Source: a methanotrophic endosymbiont of Bathymodiolus puteoserpentis (Logatchev)
GTDB lineage: Bacteria; Pseudomonadota; Gammaproteobacteria; Methylococcales; Methylomonadaceae
DNA length: 64,000 nt
Direction of reading: 5' to 3'
Assembly (NCBI RefSeq): GCF_900128525.1
Contig: NZ_FQTQ01000063.1
Span: forward strand, 1-64,000
Position 1 is the first letter of the stretch. Each line of letters begins with the position of its first letter. A program made the translations under genes and the position numbers. Under the pieces are notes generated by a model, which was given only the letters and a program-made list of their open reading frames with translations, did no database searches and was not told the DNA's origin. Below are positions 18,696 through 28,410 of this stretch, in pieces.

Positions 18696-19781
18696 ATGAG
18701 TAACGTAACTCCCCTTTCTGAGTTAAGAGATCAGATTGATGCTATTGACCAGGAAATATTGCAGTTAATTAATCAGCGCGCTGCGTTGGCCGAAGAGGTT
18801 GCAAAAACAAAGATAGCTAACGGTGAAGAAACTTGTTTTTATCGTCCTGATCGAGAAGCCTTAGTGCTTAGGCGTATTCAAGAGTTAAACCCAGGGCCTT
18901 TAAGCGATGATACAGCAGCCCGGTTTTTTCGTGAGTTAATGTCTGCCTGTTTAGCCTTGGAAAAGCCTTTACACGTAGCTTATTTAGGACCGGAAGGTAC
19001 ATTTACTCAGCAAGCTGCGTTTAAACATTTTGGTCAAGCAGTAAAAGCTGAGCCAGTATCTACAATTGAAGCAATTTTTGAGTCGGTAGAAAGTGATCAT
19101 TGTCAATTTGGCGTAGTACCTATTGAAAACTCCACTGAAGGGATGGTAACGCATACTTTAGACCGCTTTGTCACATCGCCATTACAAGTTTGTGGTGAAG
19201 TTGCACTTAGAATTAATCATAATCTATTGTCTAATGTTGAAAATTTAAGTGAAATTACTGAGGTTTTTTCGCATAGACAATCATTAGCACAGTGCCGTAA
19301 ATGGTTAGAAGAAAACTTACCCAATGTTCGTTGTACGGAAGTCAGTAGTAATGCAGAAGCTGCTAGAATTGCATCATCACAACAAGGTGCAGCAGCCATT
19401 GCAGGGGAATTGTCGGCAGAAATTTACAGTGTTAATTTGCTAGAGTGCAATATTGAGGATGAGTTAAATAATACTACCCGTTTCGTTATTGTCGGTAATT
19501 TAACAGCTAGCTCTACAGGGCAAGATAAAACCTCATTATTGATTTCTACAAAAAATAATCCTGGGGCTTTATATAGTATTTTAGAGCCGTTTGCTAAACA
19601 TAATATTGGTCTCACTAAGATTGAGTCTCGCCCGTCGCGCCAAGGATTGTGGGATTATCTGTTTTTTATAGATATTGATGGACATAAAACGAATCAGAAT
19701 GTTGTTCTAGCATTAGATGAATTGCAGCCTCGCGTTACTATGATTAAGGTTTTAGGGTCTTACCCTAAGGCAGTTTTATAG
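18696..19781 (+). CDS. pheA: Bifunctional chorismate mutase/prephenate dehydratase
   Basis: A 361-residue enzyme leading chorismate to phenylpyruvate. Residues 1-90 are an AroQ chorismate mutase (LRDQIDAIDQEILQLINQR). The middle is prephenate dehydratase (YLGPEGTFTQQAA, PIENSTEG, with the catalytic Thr in NNTTRFVIVG). The C-terminus is an ACT domain with the ESRPSRQGLWDYLFFID motif that binds phenylalanine for feedback inhibition. I prefer ATG 18696; an in-frame TTG at 18660 overlaps serC. It is the P-protein of the aromatic supraoperon. Confidence 0.95.
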   Translation: MSNVTPLSELRDQIDAIDQEILQLINQRAALAEEVAKTKIANGEETCFYRPDREALVLRRIQELNPGPLSDDTAARFFRELMSACLALEKPLHVAYLGPEGTFTQQAAFKHFGQAVKAEPVSTIEAIFESVESDHCQFGVVPIENSTEGMVTHTLDRFVTSPLQVCGEVALRINHNLLSNVENLSEITEVFSHRQSLAQCRKWLEENLPNVRCTEVSSNAEAARIASSQQGAAAIAGELSAEIYSVNLLECNIEDELNNTTRFVIVGNLTASSTGQDKTSLLISTKNNPGALYSILEPFAKHNIGLTKIESRPSRQGLWDYLFFIDIDGHKTNQNVVLALDELQPRVTMIKVLGSYPKAVL

Positions 19782-19844
19782 CTAATAGTTAATCTATAGG
19801 ACGGATTTTTATCCGCCTTTCCCCCAAACAATATCAATAAATAT

Positions 19845-20948
19845 ATGCAAAGCATCAGTGCATTAGCCACTTCTGGCGTACAAAAATTAGTTCCTTATCA
19901 AGGCGGAAAGCCTGTTTCTGAGTTACAACGTGAATTAGGGCTAAGTGAAATTGTTAAACTGGCTTCTAATGAAAACCCTTTAGGCCCGAGTACAAAAGTG
20001 CTGGCCGCGATACAGGCAGGTTTTTCGGAATTATCGCGCTATCCTGATGGCAATGCTTTTGCATTAAAAGCGGCCTTGTCAGAAAAATATAAGCTAACAA
20101 GCGAGCAGATTACTTTAGGTAATGGCTCTAATGAAATTTTAGAAATTTTAGCGCGAGCTTTTTTAACCACAGATTCAGAAGTAGTTTTTTCGCAACATGC
20201 GTTCGCTGTTTACCCTATAGTAACGCAATCGGCTGGCGCAACGGCTAAAGTAATTCCTGCGATTAATTATGGCCATGACTTGTCGGGTATGCTTACGGCA
20301 ATGACTGATAAAACGCGCTTAATTTTTATTGCCAATCCGAATAACCCTACTGGAACTTACCTGACCGAGCAGGCTTTAAGTAAGTTTTTGGCGGCAGTGC
20401 CTGAGCAGGTTATTGTCGTTTTAGATGAAGCCTATTTTGAGTATATTTCTAAAGAAGATTATCCCAACTCAATTGCGTGGTTAGCGCAATATCCCAACCT
20501 AGTGATTACGCGTACCTTTTCTAAAGCCTATGGTTTAGCAGGCTTACGCATAGGCTATAGTTTATCGAGTCCTGAAATGGCAGATATTCTTAACCGCGTA
20601 CGACAGCCATTTAATAATAACGCTTTAGCCTTAGTGGCAGCAGAAGTTGCATTAAGTGATACTGATTATTTGCAACAAACAGTAGCGCTTAATAATGCTG
20701 GAATGAAGCAATTAACAAAGGCCTTTGTCGATCTAGGATTGTCTTGGGTTGCATCAGTAGGTAACTTTGTCTCGGTTGATTTAAAGCGTGATGCGAGTGC
20801 AATAAATACCGCACTATTGCATAAAGGTGTGATTGTTCGCCCTGTCGCTAATTATGAAATGCCTCATCATTTGCGTATTAGTATTGGTACTCAAGCTGAA
20901 AATGAATTTTTTATTCGGGCTTTAAAAGCTGTTTTAGCCGATGTTTAA
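19845..20948 (+). CDS. hisC: Histidinol-phosphate/aromatic aminotransferase
   Basis: A 367-residue class I/II PLP aminotransferase. Motifs are LASNENPLGPS, RYPDGNAFALK, FIANPNNPTGTY, VVLDEAYFEY and the PLP lysine in TFSKAYGLAGLRIGY. Placed between pheA and tyrA rather than in a his operon, it probably works on both imidazole-acetol phosphate and aromatic keto acids, as known for this supraoperon position (inference for this organism). It overlaps tyrA by eight bases. Confidence 0.93.
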   Translation: MQSISALATSGVQKLVPYQGGKPVSELQRELGLSEIVKLASNENPLGPSTKVLAAIQAGFSELSRYPDGNAFALKAALSEKYKLTSEQITLGNGSNEILEILARAFLTTDSEVVFSQHAFAVYPIVTQSAGATAKVIPAINYGHDLSGMLTAMTDKTRLIFIANPNNPTGTYLTEQALSKFLAAVPEQVIVVLDEAYFEYISKEDYPNSIAWLAQYPNLVITRTFSKAYGLAGLRIGYSLSSPEMADILNRVRQPFNNNALALVAAEVALSDTDYLQQTVALNNAGMKQLTKAFVDLGLSWVASVGNFVSVDLKRDASAINTALLHKGVIVRPVANYEMPHHLRISIGTQAENEFFIRALKAVLADV

Positions 20949-21819
20949 TAAACTCTGCATTATTGGTGTAGGGCTGATTGGTGGCTCTATTGCGCGAGCA
21001 GCAAGAAAGCATAAACTATGCAAAGAGATTAGTGCTTATGGTCGTGAGCAAGACAGTGCTAACTTATTACGCGCGCAAGAATTAAAAGTTATTGATAGCT
21101 ATAGCTTTGATTTGGCTGAGGCTGTCACAGGTGCGGATTGCATTATGATTGCTACGCCTGTGGGAGCGATGCCTGTTATTTTTAAGCAATTAGCGCCTTG
21201 CTGGTCTGATGAGGCATTATATATGGATGCCGGCAGTACTAAAGGTAATGTCGTTGCAGCACTACAAGACGTATTTGGCTTTATTCCCACTAATTTTATT
21301 CCGGCGCATCCGATTGCAGGTGCGGAAAACAGTGGTGTAGAAGCCGCTTTAGATGATCTATTCCAAAATAGACGCTTGATTTTAACGCCTGCTGAGCAAG
21401 CTGATCCTGATTTTTTATGTGTAGCACAAAACTTTTGGCAAGCCATTGGCAGTGATGTTTCACTGATGAGTGTAGAGCAGCATGATGCCGTATTAGCCGC
21501 GACTAGCCATTTACCGCATATTTTGGCTTTTTCTTTAGTTGATTTATTGGGTAAAAAAGATGAAACGGTGGATATTTTTAAGTATGCTGCCGGTGGATTT
21601 AAAGATTTTACCCGTATAGCATCAAGTGACCCAACCATGTGGCTGGATATTTGTATGGCCAATAAAGCACACATAATGCCTTTGATTCAAGAGCTATGCA
21701 TGGAGTTGCAAGGCATAAAGCAAATGCTTGAGCAAAACCAAACCAAAGAATTGTACGATACTTTTACATACGCCAGAAATGCGCGCCAACGTTTTTTAGA
21801 TCAATACCAAAAATTATGA
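20941..21819 (+). CDS. tyrA: Prephenate/arogenate dehydrogenase
   Basis: A 292-residue NAD(P) enzyme of tyrosine synthesis. The Rossmann loop IGVGLIGGSIARA starts the protein. IATPVGAMPVIF, DAGSTKGNVV and the catalytic HPIAGAENSGVEAA with EQHDAVLAATSHLPH follow. There is no chorismate mutase or ACT extension. Its stop overlaps the aroA start (ATGA), whereas tyrA and aroA are fused in some pseudomonads; here they remain separate but coupled. Confidence 0.94.
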   Translation: MFNKLCIIGVGLIGGSIARAARKHKLCKEISAYGREQDSANLLRAQELKVIDSYSFDLAEAVTGADCIMIATPVGAMPVIFKQLAPCWSDEALYMDAGSTKGNVVAALQDVFGFIPTNFIPAHPIAGAENSGVEAALDDLFQNRRLILTPAEQADPDFLCVAQNFWQAIGSDVSLMSVEQHDAVLAATSHLPHILAFSLVDLLGKKDETVDIFKYAAGGFKDFTRIASSDPTMWLDICMANKAHIMPLIQELCMELQGIKQMLEQNQTKELYDTFTYARNARQRFLDQYQKL

Positions 21820-23135
21820 CTCAATCGATTACTTTTACCGTTCAACCAGGCGGTCATTTGCGCGGTGAAGCGCGTGTGCCTGGTGATAAATCAATTTCCC
21901 ATCGCTCTATTATGTTAGGCTCATTGGCTGAAGGCATCACTCATGTATCTGGCTTTTTAGAGGGTGAAGATGCCTTGGCAACTTTGCGCTCTTTTCAAGC
22001 AATGGGAGTTGAAATTGAAGGGCCTATTAATGGTAATGTGACAATTCATGGTGTCGGACTAGATGGTTTGACAGCACCTAAAGACCCTCTATATTTGGGT
22101 AATTCAGGTACTTCAATGCGTTTGTTATGTGGTTTGTTAGCCGGTCAAAAATTTGATGCGGTATTAACGGGTGATGAGTCATTGTCAGGCCGCCCTATGA
22201 AACGTGTTATTGACCCTTTAAGTCAAATGGGTGCAGTGATTGAGAGTGCCGATCAAGGTAGGGCACCATTAACAATACGAGGACAAGCTGGTTTACATGG
22301 CATTCATTACGATATGCCTATTGCAAGTGCTCAGGTTAAATCTTGTTTATTATTGGCCGGTTTATATGCAGAGGGCGTTACCTCGGTTGTGGAGCCGGCG
22401 CCAACGCGTGATCATACGGAAAGAATGCTTGTGGGCTTTAGCTATCCAGTTAAGAAAGAAGGCAGTCAAGTATCAATATCAAGACAAGTTAAATTAACGG
22501 CAACTGATATTGATGTGCCTAGCGATATTTCTTCGGCGGCTTTCTTTTTAGTGGGTGCTTCTATTGCTCCGGACTCAGACTTAACCTTAAAGCATGTGGG
22601 TGTAAACCCAACTAGGACTGGGATAATTGATATTTTAAAGCTCATGGGGGCGGATATCGAATTAAGTAACCAACGTACAGTTGGCGGTGAACCGGTGGCT
22701 GATATTCGGGTACAAAGTGCACAACTAAAAGGTATTGCCATTCCAGAAAACTTAGTAGCATTGGCAATTGATGAGTTCCCCGTGATATTTGTTGCGGCAG
22801 CTTGTGCAGAAGGCGAAACAGTTTTAACAGGTGCAAAAGAATTACGAGTCAAAGAAAGTGATCGTATTCAGGTAATGGCAGATGGGTTAAAAACACTCGG
22901 TGTTAATGCGAAACCTACAGAAGATGGCATGATTATTCAAGGTGGAGTGATAGGTGGAGGAAAAGTCATTTCTCATCATGACCACCGTATTGCTATGGCA
23001 TTTGCAATTGCGGGTTTGCGTGCAAACGATGCTATTCTTATTGATGACTGTGCTAATGTAAATACTTCTTTTCCAGGCTTTGTTACCTTAGCAAGTCAGC
23101 TCGGGCTAGATATAAGCAGTGAGGAAAAAGTATGA
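21816..23135 (+). CDS. aroA: 3-phosphoshikimate 1-carboxyvinyltransferase (EPSP synthase)
   Basis: A 439-residue enzyme that joins shikimate-3-phosphate and PEP. Motifs are VPGDKSISHRSIMLGSLAEG (substrate lysine), LGNSGTSMRLLCGLLAG (PEP-binding glycine loop), SLSGRPMKRV, ASAQVKSCLLLAGL, RDHTERML and KESDRIQVMADGL. It is complete and of usual length. It overlaps tyrA by four bases at its 5' end and cmk by four bases at its 3' end. Confidence 0.96.
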   Translation: MTQSITFTVQPGGHLRGEARVPGDKSISHRSIMLGSLAEGITHVSGFLEGEDALATLRSFQAMGVEIEGPINGNVTIHGVGLDGLTAPKDPLYLGNSGTSMRLLCGLLAGQKFDAVLTGDESLSGRPMKRVIDPLSQMGAVIESADQGRAPLTIRGQAGLHGIHYDMPIASAQVKSCLLLAGLYAEGVTSVVEPAPTRDHTERMLVGFSYPVKKEGSQVSISRQVKLTATDIDVPSDISSAAFFLVGASIAPDSDLTLKHVGVNPTRTGIIDILKLMGADIELSNQRTVGGEPVADIRVQSAQLKGIAIPENLVALAIDEFPVIFVAAACAEGETVLTGAKELRVKESDRIQVMADGLKTLGVNAKPTEDGMIIQGGVIGGGKVISHHDHRIAMAFAIAGLRANDAILIDDCANVNTSFPGFVTLASQLGLDISSEEKV

Positions 23136-23791
23136 CGATTCCTGTTTTAACCATTGATGGGCCTAGTGGTGCTGGTAAGGGGACGGTAAGTCGTGCAGTT
23201 GCCAAAAAACTAGGCTGGAATTATTTAGATAGCGGTTCAATTTATCGCTCACTCGCTATTTCGGCTATGGATAAGCAAGCTGATTTAGCTGATAAGGCAG
23301 CCATTGCGCAAATCGCACAAGAAATGCAACTAGCATTTGAGTGCAATGATTCGCTCACTGTGAAGTTGGATGGTGTCGATATTACCCATAGATTACCTAG
23401 TGAAGAAACGGGGGCAGTAGCTTCCACTATTGCAGCGTATCCTGAGGTGCGAGCAGTTTTATTGCAAAAACAAAAAGATTTTCGTCGGTTACCGGGCTTG
23501 GTCGCTGACGGCAGAGATATGGGGACTGTGGTTTTTTCTGAGGCTCCTTTTAAAGTGTTTTTAACGGCGAGTGCTGAAGAAAGAGGCAAAAGACGATTTA
23601 AACAGTTGAAAGAAAAAGGAATTGATGCTAATCTTGATCAAATTACTCGAGAGATAGAGTTGCGTGATCGTCGTGATAGCGAACGAAAAGCAGCTCCGTT
23701 ATCCATCGCTGAGGATGCTTTATATTTGGACTCATCTGCTTTAAGTATCGATGAGGTTATAAATAAAGTCCTGGCTTTGATTATTAAGTAA
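23132..23791 (+). CDS. cmk: Cytidylate kinase
   Basis: A 219-residue kinase phosphorylating CMP and dCMP. The P-loop is DGPSGAGKGTVSRAVAKKLGW. The substrate region includes LDSGSIYRS, DGRDMGTVVF and the lid RRFKQLKEKG. The start overlaps the aroA stop by four bases. The cmk-rpsA neighbourhood is conserved in gammaproteobacteria. Confidence 0.95.
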   Translation: MTIPVLTIDGPSGAGKGTVSRAVAKKLGWNYLDSGSIYRSLAISAMDKQADLADKAAIAQIAQEMQLAFECNDSLTVKLDGVDITHRLPSEETGAVASTIAAYPEVRAVLLQKQKDFRRLPGLVADGRDMGTVVFSEAPFKVFLTASAEERGKRRFKQLKEKGIDANLDQITREIELRDRRDSERKAAPLSIAEDALYLDSSALSIDEVINKVLALIIK

Positions 23792-23884
23792 TACTTTTGG
23801 TGGTTGTGTGATGATATACAGCTATTTTTTTAACTACAGAGATAGAGATCAGGATTACATATACTGGTCTGGGACATAAATACA

Positions 23885-25546
23885 ATGAGCGAGAGCTTTG
23901 CTGAATTATTTGAAGAAAGTGTAAAACAAACGGAAATGCGCGCAGGCGCAATGCTAAAAGGTACAGTCGTCGATATCGATAACGATAAAGTTATCGTTAG
24001 TGCGGGGTTAAAATCTGAAGGTGTCATTCCAAGGTGGCAGTTTTTAAATGCTGAAGGTGATCTTGAAGTTGCTATTGGTGATGAGGTTGAAGTCGCTTTA
24101 GATTTAATCGAAGATGGATTAGGTGCAACTTTACTTTCACGTGATAAAGCGAAGAAACACCAAGCTTGGGGTGATCTTGAAAAAGCCTTTGAAGGCGAAG
24201 AAACTATTGTTGGTCGTATTAATGGTAAAGTTCGTGGTGGTTTCACGGTTGCTGTTGGTGCACTACGTGCTTTCTTACCAGGCTCATTAGTTGATGTTCG
24301 TCCTATTCGAGATACTACGTTCCTTGAAGGACGCGATCTTGAATTTAAAGTTATCAAAATCGATCAAAAACGTAATAATGTTGTCTTGTCTCGTCGAGCT
24401 GTTGTAGAAAAAGAATACAGCGCAGAAAGAGATGAGTTACTGAAAACACTGGAAGACGGTGCGGTCATCAAAGGTATTGTTAAGAATTTAACAGACTACG
24501 GTGCATTTATCGACTTAGGTGGTATTGATGGTTTATTGCATATTACTGATATGGCATGGCGTCGTGTTCGTCATCCTTCTGAGTGTGTTGAGATTGGTCA
24601 AGAAATCGAAGTTAAAGTTCTTAAGTTTGACAAAGAAAAAACACGTGTTTCATTAGGTATGAAACAAATGGCAGAAGATCCATGGCATGATATTGCTACT
24701 CGCTACCCAGCAGGTACACGTGTAACGGGTAAAGTTAACAACTTAACTGATTACGGTTGTTTTATTGAAATTGAGGAAGGTGTTGAAGGTTTAGTGCATG
24801 TTTCTGAAATGGATTGGACTAACAAAAATGTTAACCCATCTAAAGTCGTTGCTTTAGGTGACTCTGTTGAAGTTATGATCCTTGAAATCGATGAAGAAAG
24901 ACGTCGTATTTCTTTGGGTATGAAGCAGTGCCGTACTAATCCTTGGGATGAGTTTGCTGCTACACATAACAAAGGTGATAAAATTTCAGGTAAAATTAAA
25001 TCAATTACTGATTTCGGTATTTTCATCGGTTTAGATGGCAATATTGATGGGTTGGTTCATATGTCTGATATTTCTTGGTCAGATACACCTGAAGATTCTA
25101 TTCGTAATTACCAAAAAGGTGATGAAGTAGAAACCGTTATTTTAGCAGTTGATGCTGAACGTGAGCGTATTTCTCTAGGTATCAAACAACTAGAGCAGGA
25201 TCCTTTCCAGAATTACATTGCTATTAATGAAAAAGGTAGTATGGTAAAAGGTGTTGTTAAAGAAGTTGATGCTAAAGGTGCTGTTATTACTCTAGCGGAA
25301 GGTATTGAAGGTTACTTACGTGCTTCTGAAATTCAACGTGATCGTGTTGAAGATGCGACTAAATTGCTTTCTGTAGGCGACGAAGTTGAAGCTAAATTTA
25401 TCGGCGTTGATAAGAAAAATAAATCTATTTCTTTGTCTATCAAAGCAAAAGATTCTGATGAAGAAGCAACAGTTATGAAAGAGTACTCAGAAGCTGCAGC
25501 TGGTACACCAACTATGGGTGATTTATTCAAGCAATTGGATAAATAA
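23885..25546 (+). CDS. rpsA: 30S ribosomal protein S1
   Basis: A 553-residue protein with six S1/OB RNA-binding repeats (for example [60 protein letters not shown]). It binds mRNA leaders and helps the 30S subunit load structured messages. Codon and amino-acid use is that of a highly expressed gene. A leader of about 90 bases precedes it, and an intrinsic terminator follows. Confidence 0.97.
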   Translation: MSESFAELFEESVKQTEMRAGAMLKGTVVDIDNDKVIVSAGLKSEGVIPRWQFLNAEGDLEVAIGDEVEVALDLIEDGLGATLLSRDKAKKHQAWGDLEKAFEGEETIVGRINGKVRGGFTVAVGALRAFLPGSLVDVRPIRDTTFLEGRDLEFKVIKIDQKRNNVVLSRRAVVEKEYSAERDELLKTLEDGAVIKGIVKNLTDYGAFIDLGGIDGLLHITDMAWRRVRHPSECVEIGQEIEVKVLKFDKEKTRVSLGMKQMAEDPWHDIATRYPAGTRVTGKVNNLTDYGCFIEIEEGVEGLVHVSEMDWTNKNVNPSKVVALGDSVEVMILEIDEERRRISLGMKQCRTNPWDEFAATHNKGDKISGKIKSITDFGIFIGLDGNIDGLVHMSDISWSDTPEDSIRNYQKGDEVETVILAVDAERERISLGIKQLEQDPFQNYIAINEKGSMVKGVVKEVDAKGAVITLAEGIEGYLRASEIQRDRVEDATKLLSVGDEVEAKFIGVDKKNKSISLSIKAKDSDEEATVMKEYSEAAAGTPTMGDLFKQLDK

Positions 25547-25558
25547 TACCTAAAGGGA

Positions 25559-25594
25559 GGGGCTTAGTTATAAAAGATTAAGTCCCTTTTTTTT
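25559..25594 (+). terminator. Intrinsic terminator after rpsA
   Basis: Stem GGGGCTTA (25559-25566) with TAAGTCCC (25579-25586), containing one G-T pair, followed by eight T residues. It closes the gyrA-to-rpsA run. Confidence 0.85.
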
Positions 25595-25678
25595 GCCTGA
25601 GTTTTAAGGCAATAGTAAACCTGACATAGGGTTTATTGAATTGGTTTTAAAAGTCAATTGAATATTTTAGGACATAGC

Positions 25679-25984
25679 GTGACAAAATCTGAATTAATTG
25701 AGCAATTATCTAAAAAACAACCCCACCTTGCCTTGCAGGATGTTGAGCTGGCAGTAAAATGTATCTTAGAACAAATGAGTCAATCATTAGCCACTAATGA
25801 GCGTATAGAAGTGCGTGGTTTTGGTAGTTTCTCTCTGCATCATCGTAAACCAAGAATGGGGCGTAACCCTAAAACGGGCGATGCGGTTTCTTTAACGGAA
25901 AAATATGTGCCACATTTTAAGCCGGGTAAGGAATTGCGAGATAGAGTTGATGAAACTCGGCATAAATATAAAATAACTGACTAA
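25679..25984 (+). CDS. ihfB: Integration host factor subunit beta
   Basis: A 101-residue HU/IHF-family DNA-bending protein. The beta-arm region reads [23 protein letters not shown], with the intercalating Pro in the PRMGRNP motif. I choose GTG at 25679 ([11 protein letters not shown]), because TTTAGGA lies seven bases upstream and IHF-beta usually begins MTKSEL. The in-frame TTG at 25658 would add a non-homologous tail. The position after rpsA is the usual one. Confidence 0.93.
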   Translation: MTKSELIEQLSKKQPHLALQDVELAVKCILEQMSQSLATNERIEVRGFGSFSLHHRKPRMGRNPKTGDAVSLTEKYVPHFKPGKELRDRVDETRHKYKITD

Positions 25985-26006
25985 TACTGAGTTTGAGAGA
26001 GATGTT

Positions 26007-26264
26007 ATGATGCGGATTATAGTGCTAGCTTTTTTTTTATTAATTGCGGTTATCGCACTTGCCTTCTCATTACTTAATTTTCATTTAGTAGAAATTAATC
26101 TTTATATTACAAGTATTAAAATCCCTTTAGCGGTAGCTTTAACGATAGAGTTATTTGCCGGTATTTTTATTGGGTTTTTAGCTGCATTTATTCATATTTT
26201 GAAGTTAAAATCTCAATATAGAGTATTAAGTAAAAAAATCACCAAAACGAAAACAGGCAAATAA
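26007..26264 (+). CDS. lapA: LapA-type (DUF1049) inner-membrane protein
   Basis: An 85-residue protein with two membrane segments (about 3-22 and 42-64), a short loop with the NFHLVEINLYI motif, and a basic cytoplasmic tail. It resembles LapA, which in E. coli works with LapB to control LpxC and lipopolysaccharide assembly. GAGAGA precedes the ATG. Normally lapB follows, but here a terminator and the oppositely oriented pyrF come next, so lapB must be elsewhere or absent. Confidence 0.85.
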   Translation: MMRIIVLAFFLLIAVIALAFSLLNFHLVEINLYITSIKIPLAVALTIELFAGIFIGFLAAFIHILKLKSQYRVLSKKITKTKTGK

Positions 26265-26270
26265 AATAAT

Positions 26271-26308
26271 ATAAATCACCCACGTTCCTAATTTTGTGGG
26301 TGATTTAT
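26271..26308. terminator. Bidirectional terminator between lapA and pyrF
   Basis: A perfect 13-bp stem (ATAAATCACCCAC at 26271-26283, GTGGGTGATTTAT at 26296-26308) with a 12-base loop lies between two convergent genes. A/T-rich arms serve both directions. Confidence 0.85.
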
Positions 26309-26321
26309 AATGTATTTTAAA

Positions 26322-27044
26322 TTAAAATTGAGCGGCAATTGTCGCTTGGATTTTATCAGCCATTACTTTACTGTTTTCGGCATCACGAATAGGCCGGCCA
26401 ACGACAATATAATCTGCGCCATTCTGAAAGGCTTGTTCGACACTGACCACGCGTTTTTGATCATCATCAATACGGTTATCAACAGGACGTACACCTGGAG
26501 TAATTACAAGTAATTTGTGATCTAAATTTTCGCGCAATAAAGGTACTTCTAGCCCAGAAGAAACAATGCCATCGCAGCCTATGCTTAATGCACGTTTAGC
26601 ACGTGATAAAACTAACTGTTGAACATCGCACTGAAAGCCTAAATCATCTAAATCACCACGATCCAAGCTAGTTAACGCAGTGACTGCTAATACTTTCAAA
26701 TTACCTTTTTCCTTTGCCGCTGCTTCCATAATCGAGTCATTACCATGAATCGTCGCCATATCAACACCTTTACTGCTGAGAGCTTTAATTGCGCGAGCTA
26801 CAGTTTCTGGAATATCAAAAAATTTTAAATCGACAAATATTTTCTTATTTTTAGATTTTAGCCATTCAATAAACGCAAAATAGTCACCGGACATGAAAAT
26901 TTCCATACCGACTTTATAAAAAACCACTGAGTCTCCTAGCTTTTCAACCATCGCTTGCGCTTCAGGGATGCTGGGAAAATCAAGCGCCATAATCAGTCTT
27001 TCGTTAGTTGGAATGGGTTTAGTTGAAATAAATTCTTGAGTCAT
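26322..27044 (-). CDS. pyrF: Orotidine 5'-phosphate decarboxylase
   Basis: A 240-residue TIM-barrel enzyme converting OMP to UMP. The catalytic motif is FVDLKFFDIPETVARA (near residue 72), the N-terminal strand is LIMALDFPSIPEAQ, and the phosphate-binding end is GADYIVVGRPIRDAENS. It is complete. In E. coli it follows lapB; here it is inverted relative to lapA. Confidence 0.95.
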   Translation of the reverse strand: MTQEFISTKPIPTNERLIMALDFPSIPEAQAMVEKLGDSVVFYKVGMEIFMSGDYFAFIEWLKSKNKKIFVDLKFFDIPETVARAIKALSSKGVDMATIHGNDSIMEAAAKEKGNLKVLAVTALTSLDRGDLDDLGFQCDVQQLVLSRAKRALSIGCDGIVSSGLEVPLLRENLDHKLLVITPGVRPVDNRIDDDQKRVVSVEQAFQNGADYIVVGRPIRDAENSKVMADKIQATIAAQF

Positions 27045-27093
27045 AATTACTGTTCTAATAGGGGGGTTATAAAAGTATATAATGCAGGTTTTT

Positions 27094-28215
27094 TTACGCG
27101 TAGGGAATCAATGCTAGCGCTCTATCTAAGTTATCTTTGGTGTTGTAAAAATGCGCAGAGAAACGAATACCACCGCCTCGTATAGCGCAAATAACATGGT
27201 TAGCTTGTAAATGGCTATATAGGGTTTCGTTGGCTATCGTTTTATGTTTGAATACAACGATACCGGATTGTAATTGTGCATTTTTCTGGGTCAACAGCTC
27301 TAAGTCAGCACGGCTTTGAATAGCACTCATTAGGTGTTGTGCATTAGCTAATATTTTTCGCTCAACTTCGGACATACCTATTTCGAGTAATAAGGATAAG
27401 CTAGCAGATAATGCGTGTATGCCAAGCATATTAGGACTACCACATTCAAAACGCTGTGCTGTCGGGTGAATTTTCCAAGGTTTATTTTCATAGTTATGGA
27501 TATTTTCCATCATATGCCAGCCGTATTGAGTGAGCTTTAGTTTTTCTCTTGCTGTGGCTGAACTATAAAAAACACCTAAACCTTCTGGGCCAAGCATCCA
27601 TTTATGACCGTCAGCCATAACAAAGTCAGCCTGGCACGTTTGTACATCAAATTGCACCGCACCTAAGCTTTGAATAGCATCTATACAGAATAAAATATTA
27701 TGGTCTTTGCAAAATTGACCAATTTTAGCTATATCTAAACGCAGACCGCTGGCGAATTGTATGGAACTAATGGTAATTAAACGTGTATTCTGATCAACTA
27801 AAGCAAACAATGCATCTTCGGGTGATTTTTCACTGCTTAAATTAGCCTCACGGAATTCGACACCTTGATTAGCTAAAGATTGCCAAACAATACGGTTAGA
27901 AGGGAACTCCTCATTACTGGAAACAATATTATCACTGACTTGCCAATCTAAGCCATAAGCTACGAAAGACAAAGCTTCAGAGGTATTTTTGACTAAAGCA
28001 ATATCATTTTGACTGGGAGCGTTCAGTAAAATCTGTAATTGCCTGCGTAATTTGGTTTCTTTTTTTAGCCAGTCTAGGTAAAAAGAAGATCCATATTGGG
28101 CGTTTTGTTCTGCAAAATTTTTGACTGCTATACTAGTTCGTTTTGGCCAAGGTGCAACAGCAGCATGATTTAAGTGTATAAGTTCAGGTGATAGTGGGAA
28201 TTCAGGATGATTCAT
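27094..28215 (-). CDS. Class V aminotransferase (NifS/isopenicillin-N-epimerase-like)
   Basis: A 373-residue PLP-fold type I protein. The PLP lysine is in ADGHKWMLGPEGLGVFY (near residue 205), preceded by CIDAIQSLGAVQFDV. The N-terminus (HLNHAAVAPWPKRT) and NTSEALSFVAYGLDW fit the cysteine desulfurase/epimerase subgroup. No scaffold protein or iron-sulfur assembly gene is adjacent, so the substrate is unknown. It is a lone gene read towards pyrF. Confidence 0.82.
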   Translation of the reverse strand: MNHPEFPLSPELIHLNHAAVAPWPKRTSIAVKNFAEQNAQYGSSFYLDWLKKETKLRRQLQILLNAPSQNDIALVKNTSEALSFVAYGLDWQVSDNIVSSNEEFPSNRIVWQSLANQGVEFREANLSSEKSPEDALFALVDQNTRLITISSIQFASGLRLDIAKIGQFCKDHNILFCIDAIQSLGAVQFDVQTCQADFVMADGHKWMLGPEGLGVFYSSATAREKLKLTQYGWHMMENIHNYENKPWKIHPTAQRFECGSPNMLGIHALSASLSLLLEIGMSEVERKILANAQHLMSAIQSRADLELLTQKNAQLQSGIVVFKHKTIANETLYSHLQANHVICAIRGGGIRFSAHFYNTKDNLDRALALIPYA

Positions 28216-28368
28216 AGGGGTTAGATTTTAGGTGAACGCGGTAAGTATCATATAGCGAATCTGGTAGGCATTCAAAAAATCCTAACTAGAAATTTTAGAG
28301 CTAGATACCATTTGTTATTCTAGCATGTGATATAACACGCATATTTTACCAATAAACTAAAATTATAC

Positions 28369-28397
28369 TCAATTTGAGCTACACTTTATCAAATTGA
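28369..28397. promoter_or_regulatory. Inverted repeat upstream of the GTPase operon
   Basis: TCAATTTGA (28369-28377) and TCAAATTGA (28389-28397) form a perfect 9-bp inverted repeat with an 11-bp spacer, ending 13 bases before the ATG at 28411. It could be an operator or a leader hairpin close to the ribosome-binding site (GAGGAA at 28400). Confidence 0.45.
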
Positions 28398-28410
28398 ACG
28401 AGGAATACAG

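Noticed and set aside
22090-22150. Glyphosate-tolerant EPSP synthase
   Set aside because: The PEP-loop keeps its conserved glycine (LGNSGTSMRLL); nothing in view shows tolerance.
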